From: Alteromonas aquimaris
GTDB lineage: Bacteria; Pseudomonadota; Gammaproteobacteria; Enterobacterales; Alteromonadaceae
Reading direction: 5' to 3'
Assembly (NCBI RefSeq): GCF_026183695.1
Contig: NZ_JAPFRD010000013.1
Coordinates: 124,001 to 188,000, forward strand
DNA length: 64,000 nucleotides
This document shows positions 1 through 10,171 of the stretch, one piece after another; within the stretch, counting starts at the first letter, position 1; every line of letters begins with the position of its first letter. A model generated the notes under the pieces. That model was not told where the DNA came from, ran no database searches, and saw only the letters and a program-made list of their open reading frames with translations. A program made the translations under genes and the position numbers.

Positions 1-3000
1 CTCCAGTTTGACCGGCTCCAGATCTTGCTTGATAGTGTCATTTTCTCCAGTCGGTTCATTCATGGCTGGTAATGGCACGTTTTTGCTATCGCGGCCGACC
101 TCTTCAAACACAGGATTACTGATTGTTCCTGTAACCCGGTAATTAACATTGGATATTACTTTTGCTGATGTAAGCACTTGGTCCAGTGCCAAAGCAGCCA
201 GGGCTGTGGGTGGTGTCGCGAGAAAGTACACTAAAAACGGTAGATTACCGGTCACGTTGGGTGTGAACGAAACGTGATAATTAAGTTTTTCCTGAACCAG
301 ATCGGTGTAACCTTTGATGGTTATTTCACCTGCACCACCATCTACTTCCGTATCTTTTGTAACCGCTTTTCCATTTGCAATCTGCATACTGCCTTTAATT
401 TCATCATAAAAGAATCCTTTGGCAAAAACATCTCTAAAATCCAAACTTAATTTTCTTATCAGCGAATTAAAGCTAAATAGGGTAAATAGTCTTGAACCTT
501 TGTCACTTAGTTCACTTAAGTATCCGTCTGACAACTCCCATTTCATCTCCCCGCCTAAATTTGCGACCGAAAAGTCCATAGGCGAATCGCTCCAGTTTAG
601 CGTAAATGTCATGTCTGCTTCCGAGTCTTTGATGCCTGTATCCAATCCAAAGTTACTTAACATTAACCCGATTTCGTCACTGGTCACACGCCCGCTAAGT
701 TGGGTTTCGCTACGTTGGTTATCGTCAAACCAGTTTCCTGTGGCGGTTATCACCCCATGTTTACCTTGCGCTCGAAGTGTACGAATAGACATTCCATCCG
801 GAGTTTTCACCATGTCCAGGGTAACTTCCCCTAGTTGTTTATCCGCATAGCGGCATTGTTGGCAGTAAAAATAGAACGGGGGCAGGGACTCAGCATGCCA
901 CTTTACTTTTTCATCGGCAGCGGGCATTTGCCAGCTGTCGATATTGATATAATCTGCATTAATATTGACTCCCTTGATTAACCATTCATTAAACAGATTA
1001 ACTTGCGCTCGCGCCTGGTTTGAGTGCAAATCAATAAGCCAATCATTGTTCTTTTGTTTGCTCGTAGCTTTAACATTGGTAAGGGTCAGTCCTGCTACCT
1101 CCACTGTTTTAGCATCCAGGATAATCCGTTCTGGTAAAGTGAATAGCGGCGCAGAGGAAGAAGTAGCTTGTCCACTTAGGGCGTTGACCAAGTCATACCA
1201 ATCATCGGCATTGAGCGTATCTACGTTAGCGAAAATACTGAGGCCGACACCTTGACTAACAAAATCATTCTCACCAAGCGAAACATGCGCTCGTGTGAAT
1301 TGCCTGATTGGATGACTAAGCACACCATCAAACTGAATAGTCGGACCTGCCGTGGCTGTCACTATTGATGACTGTGCGTTACCTTCGCTTACCAGTTGCA
1401 GAGACTGCGCTACATTCTGTTTTTTGTTCAGCGGAGCTGGCAAAGCTGAAGCTACTGCTAGCAGGTCTGCGTCAACCTTCGCGGTGTAGGAAAAGCCTTC
1501 GTCTGGTAAGGTAAGGTCGATTTGCGCGGTAACGGGTGCCGCCCCTTCCAGGTAGTCAATCAGTGGTGAGTTCACTGCCGAAAGCATCTCATTAATGTTC
1601 ACCTCCCCTTCTGCGCGAATATCAACCAGATAACGGTCATCATCAAACTTACCGCTGAAATCAAATTGAAATGGTTGGTCAAAAATAGCCGCGTGCAGCC
1701 CTGAGGCACTAACCACGTCGTTGTGAAAGGATACTTCTCCTGAAGCATTCGCAAGGGTTAATCCTAATGCATCCACTTTAATATTGTTGCCGGATAGCCT
1801 TACCTTTCCGGTGGCAATCACCTCGCCTGATTGACTTAGGGGTATGGATAGATCTAAATCTGCATTTAGTCCGCCATTAATTAACAGTTCATCATTGAAA
1901 AGCACTCCTAACGAAGGCTGCATTTCGCTGTTTTGCATCAAAGAGGCCAGGTCCTGCCCTGTGCCCCGGCCTTCTGCATGAATAGTTAAAACAGGATGTG
2001 TGCCGAGCATATCAGGTATATGGCCAACTAACTCTTTCACCGTAATCGTTTGTAGTTTTGCAGCAGGTGCAAACATGCTAAGGCCAGCATTTTCAAACAA
2101 TAAGGTAAGGTTGAGATCGGTCAGCGTCGGCCAGCTTTCAGAAAATAGAAAGTGGCTATTCTGAATTTCGACTGCCGCCTGAAAAATACCGTTATTATCA
2201 GCGTAAGGAAACTGATTGAGCTGACCGTGCCACAAGACCTGCGCTGACTGCACTTGTCCCGGCCCCGCCAATGCGTTAGTAAGATAATTAGCGGTTTCTA
2301 TTCCCATGGTTGCCGCTGGCAGGTATAACCCGACTTTATTTAACGGCACACTACTCAGATCTGCCTGATAGGCTAAGTGCAAGTTATCCAGTTGCAGATT
2401 GAACGACTGAATGATCGTGAGGGGTTCACTTGCTATGGTAAATTTTTCACTCGTGGCAAACCAGCTATTATCTTGTTCGTAAACGTATAATTTTCCCTGA
2501 AGGTGGTTGATAGGAAGGTTGTGCGCAAAATTGTTATCAGCAACTAACGTTGCGTTTTTCGCCCCAAGCCAAACTACACCGCTATTGCCGTACCAGTTTA
2601 CATCTATATCCAGCGCATCAATTCCCGGCAACTGGCCTTGCTGGTTCCAACTCACCCCTAATAATTTCGCCGAGACGTAGGGTTGCCTATCTTTCCACTG
2701 AAACTGCAACGTCGCAAGCTGGCCTTGGGGATGCAGATTAGAATAGTTGTCGTCCTGCGTATTGGTAGTTAATAACGGTAGCATATCCAAAAATGGATTT
2801 ACCGCTACAGGCTTGATGGTATTAATAACAATATTGCCATTATGGCTATAGTGACCGACTAAGTCGGTCACTATGCTTTCGTTGTTGGCATTAAATATCA
2901 GCCGGTCTATACGAAAATTCCAGCCTGCATCATCGGGCAGTGCCTGAAAGCTTCCACCCATGATACCGGAGTAAAACGGCTGCGCATCGTCTCCGCCCCA

Positions 3001-3822
3001 TTCCAGTAAACTCTCATGGAAATCAATCGCGACGCGATCCAGTTTACTTTGGCGAACTTCAACCCAGGCTTCTACATTGGCTTTACTTTGCGCCAGGGGG
3101 CGGGTAACAGCGAGACGAGGTGCAACCCAGGGTGAAATATCCAGATCCACGCCCTTTGCGTAAAGCGTTCCGGATAAGTCATCTTTGTTACCCCGTAAAT
3201 CGATTAGGAACGTAGCGGTATTACGCGTTAAGGCTTCAACGCTCACCTGCCCTTCACCACGGTGAATCTCATCATCGTTTAACCAGGTGAGATGCTTAAT
3301 ATTGAAGGTTTTGTTACTGGCTGGCCCGGCCAGGGTGATCTTGCCATCGTGTAATGAAAAACTTTTAAGTTGCTCTAAAAATAAACTTTTCAAGGCACTG
3401 ACGATGGGAAAGTCCGTCTCAGACTGTTGCACTTGCTGCGTGTTAATCGTTAGCTGGAGATCTGACAAATGAAATTGTTCAGAGCTGATTTTTCCCGAAA
3501 ACAGCGATTGCCAAAGATTGAGCTGAACAAACACGTTCTGAATAGTTAAGGCGACGGGAGACGATTCGTTTTGCTGCAAGGCCACATTGGTAAGCACTAT
3601 GCTGGGCCCCGCACTTTCCCAGACGGCGTGCACCTCGTCAATAGACAGCTCAACGCCATAAATATTGCGAGCATAATCTTCCAACATATATTTTTTATGT
3701 TCAATATGGGGAAGAGCGTAACGTAGAACGCTCAGGAAGACTGCAAACACAACTAGTAAAATGGCCAACGTCACCCATAATTTTCTGAGTATCACCGTAG
3801 CCATTTGCGTAACTTTACTCAC
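1..3822 (-). CDS. yhdP: YhdP family AsmA-like protein, partial (3' end beyond window)
   Basis: Reading the reverse complement from a GTG at 3822 gives one uninterrupted frame that leaves the window, about 1,274 residues, which is close to the family's full size of roughly 1,270. An N-terminal membrane helix (about residues 14-36, rich in L, V and F) is followed by a long periplasmic region made of repeated beta-strand segments, with the conserved late block that includes GYTDLVQEKLNY and FLATPPTALAALALDQ. YhdP is one of the AsmA-like bridge proteins that move phospholipid between inner and outer membrane. Its stop lies off the left edge. It begins 9 bases after the stop of rng, and the order yhdP-rng-maf-mreDCB matches many gammaproteobacteria, so it is probably the last gene of that transcription unit. 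The GTG start is chosen because it is the first in frame after rng; an ATG at codon 7 is an alternative. Confidence 0.93.
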   Translation of the reverse strand, partial: MSKVTQMATVILRKLWVTLAILLVVFAVFLSVLRYALPHIEHKKYMLEDYARNIYGVELSIDEVHAVWESAGPSIVLTNVALQQNESSPVALTIQNVFVQLNLWQSLFSGKISSEQFHLSDLQLTINTQQVQQSETDFPIVSALKSLFLEQLKSFSLHDGKITLAGPASNKTFNIKHLTWLNDDEIHRGEGQVSVEALTRNTATFLIDLRGNKDDLSGTLYAKGVDLDISPWVAPRLAVTRPLAQSKANVEAWVEVRQSKLDRVAIDFHESLLEWGGDDAQPFYSGIMGGSFQALPDDAGWNFRIDRLIFNANNESIVTDLVGHYSHNGNIVINTIKPVAVNPFLDMLPLLTTNTQDDNYSNLHPQGQLATLQFQWKDRQPYVSAKLLGVSWNQQGQLPGIDALDIDVNWYGNSGVVWLGAKNATLVADNNFAHNLPINHLQGKLYVYEQDNSWFATSEKFTIASEPLTIIQSFNLQLDNLHLAYQADLSSVPLNKVGLYLPAATMGIETANYLTNALAGPGQVQSAQVLWHGQLNQFPYADNNGIFQAAVEIQNSHFLFSESWPTLTDLNLTLLFENAGLSMFAPAAKLQTITVKELVGHIPDMLGTHPVLTIHAEGRGTGQDLASLMQNSEMQPSLGVLFNDELLINGGLNADLDLSIPLSQSGEVIATGKVRLSGNNIKVDALGLTLANASGEVSFHNDVVSASGLHAAIFDQPFQFDFSGKFDDDRYLVDIRAEGEVNINEMLSAVNSPLIDYLEGAAPVTAQIDLTLPDEGFSYTAKVDADLLAVASALPAPLNKKQNVAQSLQLVSEGNAQSSIVTATAGPTIQFDGVLSHPIRQFTRAHVSLGENDFVSQGVGLSIFANVDTLNADDWYDLVNALSGQATSSSAPLFTLPERIILDAKTVEVAGLTLTNVKATSKQKNNDWLIDLHSNQARAQVNLFNEWLIKGVNINADYINIDSWQMPAADEKVKWHAESLPPFYFYCQQCRYADKQLGEVTLDMVKTPDGMSIRTLRAQGKHGVITATGNWFDDNQRSETQLSGRVTSDEIGLMLSNFGLDTGIKDSEADMTFTLNWSDSPMDFSVANLGGEMKWELSDGYLSELSDKGSRLFTLFSFNSLIRKLSLDFRDVFAKGFFYDEIKGSMQIANGKAVTKDTEVDGGAGEITIKGYTDLVQEKLNYHVSFTPNVTGNLPFLVYFLATPPTALAALALDQVLTSAKVISNVNYRVTGTISNPVFEEVGRDSKNVPLPAMNEPTGENDTIKQDLEPVKLE

Positions 3823-3830
3823 AGCTGCCT

Positions 3831-5297
3831 CTACATCATCACGACGTCGTATTTGTCTTGATTATACAAAGGCTCAGTCTGAACTTTGATCTGTTTACTA
3901 ACAAATACTTCCAGTTCAGCCAGCATATGAGATTCCTCTCCCAACAATGCATCAGCGACCTTTGGCGACGCATACACCACAAATTTATCAGCATCGTACG
4001 CGCGATTGACGCGCACAATTTCACGCATAATTTCAAAACATATTGTTTCAATCGTTTTGACTGAGCCTCGTCCTTTACAAACAGGGCACTCACCACATAA
4101 CACATGCTCAAGACTTTCCCGAGTGCGCTTGCGCGTCATCTCGATAAGCCCAAGTGCGGTAAACCCATGAATATTAATTTTGGCGCGATCTTTACTGGTG
4201 GCCACTTCAAGACTGTGAAGCACTCTGCGTTTATGGTCTTCATCGACCATATCGATGAAATCAATTAAGATCATTCCACCTAAATTACGTAAACGTAGCT
4301 GACGGGCGATGGCCTGTGTAGCTTCAATATTCGTATTGAAAATGGTTTCTTCTAAATTTCTATGTCCAACAAATGCGCCCGTATTAATATCTATCGTGGT
4401 CATTGCTTCGGTCTGGTCGATAATCAGGTAACCACCTGATTTGAGATCGACCCGACGCTCCAGCGCGCGTTGGACTTCATTTTCCACATCATATAAATCA
4501 AAGATAGGACGTTCGCCCGGATAATACTCAAGCTTACTGCTTAGTTCAGGAACATATTCTTTAGTGAAGTGAACCAACTCCTGATGAGATAGTTTAGAGT
4601 CATTGCGAATGCGATCTAACTCTGTGCCAACAAAGTCTCTTAGCACGCGACGCGCCAGCGGTAAATCCTCGTACAATACATTAGACTTCTTGCGCTGCAT
4701 ACGCTGCTGAATTTTATTCCACAAACGTCTTAAAAATGCTGCATCCTGCGACAATTCTTCATGATTGACCCCTTCTGCGGCAGTTCGCAAAATAAAGCCG
4801 CCCTGATCATCACAAAACTCCTGCACCAACAATTTCAATCGTTCACGTTCACTTTCATCTTCAATACGTTGAGAGACCCCAACATGGGTGACGCTGGGCA
4901 TGAACACTAAATAGCGTGAAGGAATGGTGATATCGGTAGTGAGTCTGGCCCCCTTCGTACCAATGGGATCTTTTACTACTTGGACGACGATATCCTGGCC
5001 GTCTTTGACTAAATCACGTATATCCTGTTTGGTAATATCGCTGGTATTCACTTCACCCACGACTTCACTATGTATAACGATATCGGAAGCGTGTAAAAAA
5101 GCCGCTTTTTCCAAGCCGATGTCGACGAAGGCAGCCTGCATACCAGGCAACACCCGACTGACTTTCCCGCGATAAATATTGCCCACTAAACCGCGTTTGG
5201 TATGACGTTCGACATGCACTTCCTGCAAAATGCCATTCTCGATCAGCGCTACACGCGACTCAGAAGGGGTAACATTTATTAATAGCTCCGCACTCAC
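3831..5297 (-). CDS. rng: Ribonuclease G
   Basis: The product of 488 residues matches the usual RNase G length (489 in E. coli). It starts with the conserved block SAELLINVTPSESRVALIENG, has an S1-type RNA-binding region around residues 35-125, and the metal-binding aspartates D303 (TTIDINTG) and D346 (ILIDFIDM) fall at the same numbers as in the RNase E/G family. The zinc-link motif CPVCKGRG lies at 404-411 with C404 and C407. RNase G is an endoribonuclease that matures the 5' end of 16S rRNA and degrades some mRNAs, acting in the cytoplasm. The start is GTG and overlaps the maf stop in a GTGA, indicating translational coupling. There is no long C-terminal scaffold tail, which separates it from RNase E. 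Confidence 0.97.
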   Translation of the reverse strand: MSAELLINVTPSESRVALIENGILQEVHVERHTKRGLVGNIYRGKVSRVLPGMQAAFVDIGLEKAAFLHASDIVIHSEVVGEVNTSDITKQDIRDLVKDGQDIVVQVVKDPIGTKGARLTTDITIPSRYLVFMPSVTHVGVSQRIEDESERERLKLLVQEFCDDQGGFILRTAAEGVNHEELSQDAAFLRRLWNKIQQRMQRKKSNVLYEDLPLARRVLRDFVGTELDRIRNDSKLSHQELVHFTKEYVPELSSKLEYYPGERPIFDLYDVENEVQRALERRVDLKSGGYLIIDQTEAMTTIDINTGAFVGHRNLEETIFNTNIEATQAIARQLRLRNLGGMILIDFIDMVDEDHKRRVLHSLEVATSKDRAKINIHGFTALGLIEMTRKRTRESLEHVLCGECPVCKGRGSVKTIETICFEIMREIVRVNRAYDADKFVVYASPKVADALLGEESHMLAELEVFVSKQIKVQTEPLYNQDKYDVVMM

Positions 5298-5878
5298 GGC
5301 GTCACTCCAAATTCTTTAAGTAATTGTTTGGTTTCATACAGAGGCAATCCGATAACCGCGCTGACGCTGCCATTCACTGATTTTACGAACTGACCACCAA
5401 TACCTTGAATTGCATAACTTCCCGCTTTATCAGCAGGTTCACCAGACTGCCAGTATGTGACCATTTCTGTAAGGGTCAAGTGCGCGAATTGTACTTTCGT
5501 ATTAATACACTGACTTTTTGTAACAGAAGCTGAACAAACGCAGATGGCCGTTAAGACCTGATGCTCTCTTCCGGACAGGGCCGTAAGCATAGCGATACAT
5601 TCTTCTTGATTGGCAGGCTTGCCAAGACTTACGTTATCCAGCTCAATCAGCGTGTCTGACGCAAGTACAACCGTTTTCGTTTTATCTTCCTCTGACAATA
5701 AGTTAAAGGCCGTAGAGGCTTTTTGTTGTGCCAGCCGGACCACTTGCTGTGCTGGTAATTCACTTGCTAGCGGAGATTCATCTATATCCACTGCTTTAAT
5801 CTGGTGGCGAATACCTATTTGGGTAAGTAAAGCAGTTCGACGAGGAGAAGCGGAAGCCAACAAAAGTTCGGGCGGCAT
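5294..5878 (-). CDS. maf: Maf-type nucleoside triphosphate pyrophosphatase (YhdE-like)
   Basis: This 194-residue protein begins MPPELLLASASPRRTALL, the phosphate-binding SxSPRR signature of the Maf/HAM1 superfamily, and carries the later motifs SDTLIEL and DKAGSYAIQG, whose acidic and lysine residues are the catalytic ones in the family. Position between rng and mreD matches E. coli yhdE, which hydrolyses dTTP and UTP and has been linked to septum control and removal of modified nucleotides. An AAGGAG ribosome site sits at about 5889-5894, 10 bases before the ATG. It is in an operon with mreD upstream (15-base gap) and rng downstream (4-base overlap). The substrate assignment rests on subfamily and synteny, not on anything measured. 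Confidence 0.95.
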   Translation of the reverse strand: MPPELLLASASPRRTALLTQIGIRHQIKAVDIDESPLASELPAQQVVRLAQQKASTAFNLLSEEDKTKTVVLASDTLIELDNVSLGKPANQEECIAMLTALSGREHQVLTAICVCSASVTKSQCINTKVQFAHLTLTEMVTYWQSGEPADKAGSYAIQGIGGQFVKSVNGSVSAVIGLPLYETKQLLKEFGVTP

Positions 5879-5893
5879 GACGACACACTCCTT

Positions 5894-6376
5894 TTAGGTA
5901 ACGCGAAACTGGCGGCGTGATTTACGAAGTAACCAGAAAATCCATGGCCATAGGAGCATTGAGGTGAATGTTGGCCACAAATAATCGAACAAAAAATAGA
6001 TATCTGTAAGTAAATGCTGCAACCAAAATACCAGCAAGTGATATAACGCACTGAGTAACCCAATCACAATAGCTTGCTGCCACACCGAGTAGTTACGCAA
6101 GCGCTGATAATTCGCCACCAGTACCCACACAGACACACTCAATGCGAAGCTATGAATGCCAAGTGCCGTACCGAGTAAAATGTCCATCGCCAAACCGGTA
6201 ATAAAAGCAATACCCACATTTACTCGATTGGGTAATGCCATCGCCCAGTATGCCAACACTATCAGCACCCAATCGGGTCGATATACGTCGGCTTCTATAG
6301 GTAGCGGCATGATCTGCAATACCAGCGCAATAAGCAGACTTACCGGGATAACAAAAAAACGTGATTGCACTCTCAC
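5894..6376 (-). CDS. mreD: Rod shape-determining protein MreD
   Basis: A 160-residue, very hydrophobic protein with about five predicted membrane segments (roughly residues 10-25, 35-55, 60-85, 100-120, 130-150), a length and profile typical of MreD. It is an inner-membrane partner of MreC and MreB in the elongasome that directs lateral wall synthesis. It starts with GTG overlapping the mreC stop (GTGA), and maf follows after 15 bases. Sequence identity in this family is low, so the call rests on position immediately after mreC, size and hydrophobicity. The N-terminal stretch with MPLPIEADVYRPDWVLI is the family's best conserved part. Confidence 0.93.
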   Translation of the reverse strand: MRVQSRFFVIPVSLLIALVLQIMPLPIEADVYRPDWVLIVLAYWAMALPNRVNVGIAFITGLAMDILLGTALGIHSFALSVSVWVLVANYQRLRNYSVWQQAIVIGLLSALYHLLVFWLQHLLTDIYFLFDYLWPTFTSMLLWPWIFWLLRKSRRQFRVT

Positions 6377-7275
6377 TGATCATTATCCTCTGGCTGCTTA
6401 AGTTTTATATCTTCCTGCGCAGGCTGTTCACCGCTTGGCGTTTCAATTGCATTTTGCTCTTCAGGCCAAATCAGTAACAAATATTTAAGGCGATCCAGCC
6501 GAGCCAGGGGCTGGGCGGTGACGGTTGCAAACGGACGACTTTCATCCCGTACTACACTGTTAACCCGGGCCACTGGGTATCCTTCTGGAAACACCTGTCC
6601 GAGTCCAGAAGATAACAGTAAATCGTCCTTTTTTACATCCACACTATGGGGTACATGTTCAAGAATAAGTTCATCCAGCGAACCACTGCCGCTAGCAATA
6701 AAGCGTATATTATTGCGCACCGAGCGAACCGGAATTGCATGAGTCACGTCAGAAATTAATAATACGCGACTGTTGGTGGTCCCTACCTCCATTACCTGTC
6801 CGACAATTCCGCGGTCATCCAACACCGATTGCAAAGGAAAAACGCCGTCAATCGCCCCTTTGTTGATGAGGATCTGCTGACTAAAGGGATTGTTATCTAC
6901 CGCCATCAGTTCTGCTACCATTTTGCGCATTTCCGGTTTTACCGGAGCGTCGAGTAATTTACGCAGCTGGCTATTTTCAGACTGCAGGATATCAAAACGT
7001 TGTAAGCGCTCACTCATCATAAGGAGCTTGTTAGTCAGGCGTTCGTTTTCGGACAGCAGCTGTTGATGGGAGGTAAGGCGCTGAGCGCTTGCACTTAGCA
7101 TGACGCCAGGCAAGTTAGCAATGTATTGTATAGGACTGATCAGCGAGTTGAGGTAAACCCGAGTGGAACTGAAACCATCAAATTTATGATCGATAACAAT
7201 TAACATAACTGACAGCGCAAGGGTAAGCGCTAGTCGGCTATTTATTGAGGGACCGCGAGTAAAAATACTATCCAT
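6373..7275 (-). CDS. mreC: Rod shape-determining protein MreC
   Basis: The 300-residue product has one membrane helix near residues 15-33, then a coiled coil (about 65-105, with QLLSENERLTNKLLMM), then the double beta-barrel periplasmic core with blocks GVFPLQSVLDDRGIVGQV and DDLLLSSGLGQVFPEGYPVARV that are typical of MreC. MreC links MreB filaments inside to the wall-synthesis enzymes outside. Gene lies 33 bases after mreB and overlaps mreD by 4 bases. The last 30 or so residues are hydrophilic and rich in E, P and Q, a variable tail that is common in the family. Confidence 0.97.
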   Translation of the reverse strand: MDSIFTRGPSINSRLALTLALSVMLIVIDHKFDGFSSTRVYLNSLISPIQYIANLPGVMLSASAQRLTSHQQLLSENERLTNKLLMMSERLQRFDILQSENSQLRKLLDAPVKPEMRKMVAELMAVDNNPFSQQILINKGAIDGVFPLQSVLDDRGIVGQVMEVGTTNSRVLLISDVTHAIPVRSVRNNIRFIASGSGSLDELILEHVPHSVDVKKDDLLLSSGLGQVFPEGYPVARVNSVVRDESRPFATVTAQPLARLDRLKYLLLIWPEEQNAIETPSGEQPAQEDIKLKQPEDNDQ

Positions 7276-7308
7276 TAAACAACGAAGGCAACCTTGCGGT
7301 TGCCCAGA

Positions 7309-8388
<1,080 letters not shown>

Positions 8389-8550
8389 TTAATCGCGATA
8401 ACTACGGCACTAATTAGCATAGAAGATAGTTATCCCCACACTTTACCAACGGGGGCCTTATTGGGCAAGTAATCAGGTGGTTTAACTGCATAAAAAGTAG
8501 TAATTTTTTTTCGGCTCTCGGTAAATGTCGCTTTACCAGCAGCTGCCCAC

Positions 8551-9057
8551 CTAATGGCTTGCAAAGTTCACCGTTCCATTATCAATGTGATAATCAAAAT
8601 ATGGCCCACTACTTAACCGAAAACGGCATCGTGCGCTAATTAACTTATCGTTATCAAGTTTACCCGGAAAGAACTCCCCGAATACCTTAAAGCCGTCAAT
8701 GATCATAGGCACGTTTATTAACATACGCCACAAATCCGCACAGCCTTCACTGCTCGGTTTCACCTTAGGCCATCCATTCCGTGCGATTCGAACAGGACGC
8801 CGGTCGGTTTCTCTGCCTTGCGCATTATAATGCACAAACATAATCATTTCCGGCCGGCCTTCAGCTTCCCATTGATAATAAGAACTCACTGCACTACGCT
8901 CAAATTTATCAGCCAATTGTTCCAGCCACTGTGCCTTTAAATCGGGTTCAGGTCGATTTAGTATCAAAATAAGTGACATTAGAACTACGGCAAAGCCTAT
9001 AATAATTGCTACGTTTATAGACGTATTTTGGGGTGCAATATTTTTTATTGTTTTCAC
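8551..9057 (-). CDS. MshF-like membrane-anchored protein
   Basis: A 168-residue protein with a GTG start, an N-terminal membrane helix (residues about 16-34, AIIIGFAVVLMSLILIL) and a soluble remainder. The pattern of a coil, then QWEAEGRP, then NGWP, then CxxLWRMLI resembles what I recall of MSHA pilus biogenesis protein MshF; this is recognition from memory, not an alignment. It lacks a prepilin cleavage site, so it is not a pilin. In Vibrio and Shewanella the MSHA locus ends directly upstream of mreB, so an msh-type gene here fits, but no other msh gene follows on the upstream side within at least 600 bases. It may be a leftover of that locus or simply a membrane protein of unknown role. 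Confidence 0.55.
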   Translation of the reverse strand: MKTIKNIAPQNTSINVAIIIGFAVVLMSLILILNRPEPDLKAQWLEQLADKFERSAVSSYYQWEAEGRPEMIMFVHYNAQGRETDRRPVRIARNGWPKVKPSSEGCADLWRMLINVPMIIDGFKVFGEFFPGKLDNDKLISARCRFRLSSGPYFDYHIDNGTVNFASH

Positions 9058-9657
9058 ACTGTTTTACCCATTGTCTTTTGTCGAATAAATTTACATACGT
9101 GCTAAAAGTATTTTGGCTGCTATACCATTAGTCTACTCTACAGCGGGAAATAAAAGCCAATTAGGCCTTTGGCTTGATAACTAAAAAACTCCTCAAAGCT
9201 GTTTTCCATCACGGTTTTCCAGGGAAGATGGTCCTACATTACCTATACTTTTATTGTCAGCCCTTAACGCTTGAGTTACCTGCTTACACCTCACTGGGTT
9301 GTATTCAGATGCCAATTTATGACGTTTCATCTCATTTAGCGCTTTGATAGTTCCACTTCACTACCCTGCTGGCTATTATATTGTCGGCAGCTAACCAGGT
9401 ACACTTTAAACTACTTGTATGATGCCGTATTCAATTCGCTCTACCTTTTAGGATGGGGCGCTACATCCATGTGTTCGATATCCCCGGTTTTCTTACTACA
9501 AGGCATAGCCTCGGGCTCTTACTTTTTTTGTCTCAACGCTCGCTGGCCTACCATCTCAGTTGAGGATCATTTATTTCCTCGTCATGCTCAGATAGAATCA
9601 AATACGCTCCCAGAACGGCGAGCATCCCCAGAATTTCTCTCAATCTAAAGGTGCATC
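9058..9657. other. Gene-poor stretch of about 600 bases
   Basis: No coding sequence is supported here. A plus-strand frame at 9415-9648 (77 codons) has no recognisable domain, no good ribosome site and a composition rich in C, S and L that looks random. The stretch separates the MshF-like gene from the acetyltransferase, and could be decayed remains of the msh locus expected at this place; no identifiable fragment was recognised. Confidence 0.5.
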
Positions 9658-10164
9658 TTGTTCCCAATTGTCAATCCACCGCAAAAGAAAAGTTTTGACC
9701 CTACACAACAGCCATTCAGCGCGAACCGGCATCGCGCTGCGCAAATATGTCGACAGTTCAATTTACTATCGCCCCTTGCTGTCCAAGAACGAAAAAAATT
9801 ACTGTCCACTCTGGTACACGGTGATCTACCCATTTTTATCGAATCCGATTTTTATTGTGAATATGGGGACAATATTCATATCGGCGCGGAAACCTTCATC
9901 AACCATAATGTAACAATAAACGATAGTGCGCCGATAGTTATTGGTAAAAATGTGCTTATCGGGCCAAATTGTTTTTTAAATACGGTGTTGCACCAAGCTG
10001 CAAACAAGGTCACCTGCGCGGCAATTAAAATTGGTGACCATGTATGGATAGGCGCGAATGTTACCATATGTGGAGGTGTCGAGATTGGTGATCACGCCAT
10101 TATTGGCGCAGGTTGCATTATTAAAGAATCGGTGGGTGCCGGTGAGGTTGTCAAGGGTATCTAA
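9658..10164 (+). CDS. Maltose/galactoside-type O-acetyltransferase, C-terminus truncated
   Basis: The 168-residue frame starts at a TTG with an AAAGG site 6 bases upstream; an in-frame TAA at 9646 excludes a longer start. It aligns in order with Maa/LacA-type enzymes: an N-terminal helical cap (SANRHRAAQICRQFNLL), the acetyl-acceptor region FYCEYGDNIHIGAETFIN, the catalytic histidine in VLHQ, and left-handed beta-helix hexapeptide repeats (IKIGDHVWIGANVTI, GVEIGDHAIIGAGCII). These enzymes transfer acetyl from acetyl-CoA to a sugar hydroxyl. The family normally ends with a GxPAKxI segment of about 10-18 residues; here the frame stops at GEVVKGI, exactly before it, and a repeat array begins 8 bases later. 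It is probably a 3'-truncated copy, and whether it still folds is unknown. Confidence 0.75.
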   Translation: MFPIVNPPQKKSFDPTQQPFSANRHRAAQICRQFNLLSPLAVQERKKLLSTLVHGDLPIFIESDFYCEYGDNIHIGAETFINHNVTINDSAPIVIGKNVLIGPNCFLNTVLHQAANKVTCAAIKIGDHVWIGANVTICGGVEIGDHAIIGAGCIIKESVGAGEVVKGI

Positions 10165-10171
10165 ACTGATT

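Noticed and set aside
8551..9057. Type IV pilin call for the 168-residue protein.
   Set aside because: No prepilin peptidase motif (G-F-x-x-x-E) before the helix; MshF-like fits better.
9415..9648. A 77-codon plus-strand frame before the acetyltransferase.
   Set aside because: No domain, no ribosome site, amino-acid use unlike the real genes around it.
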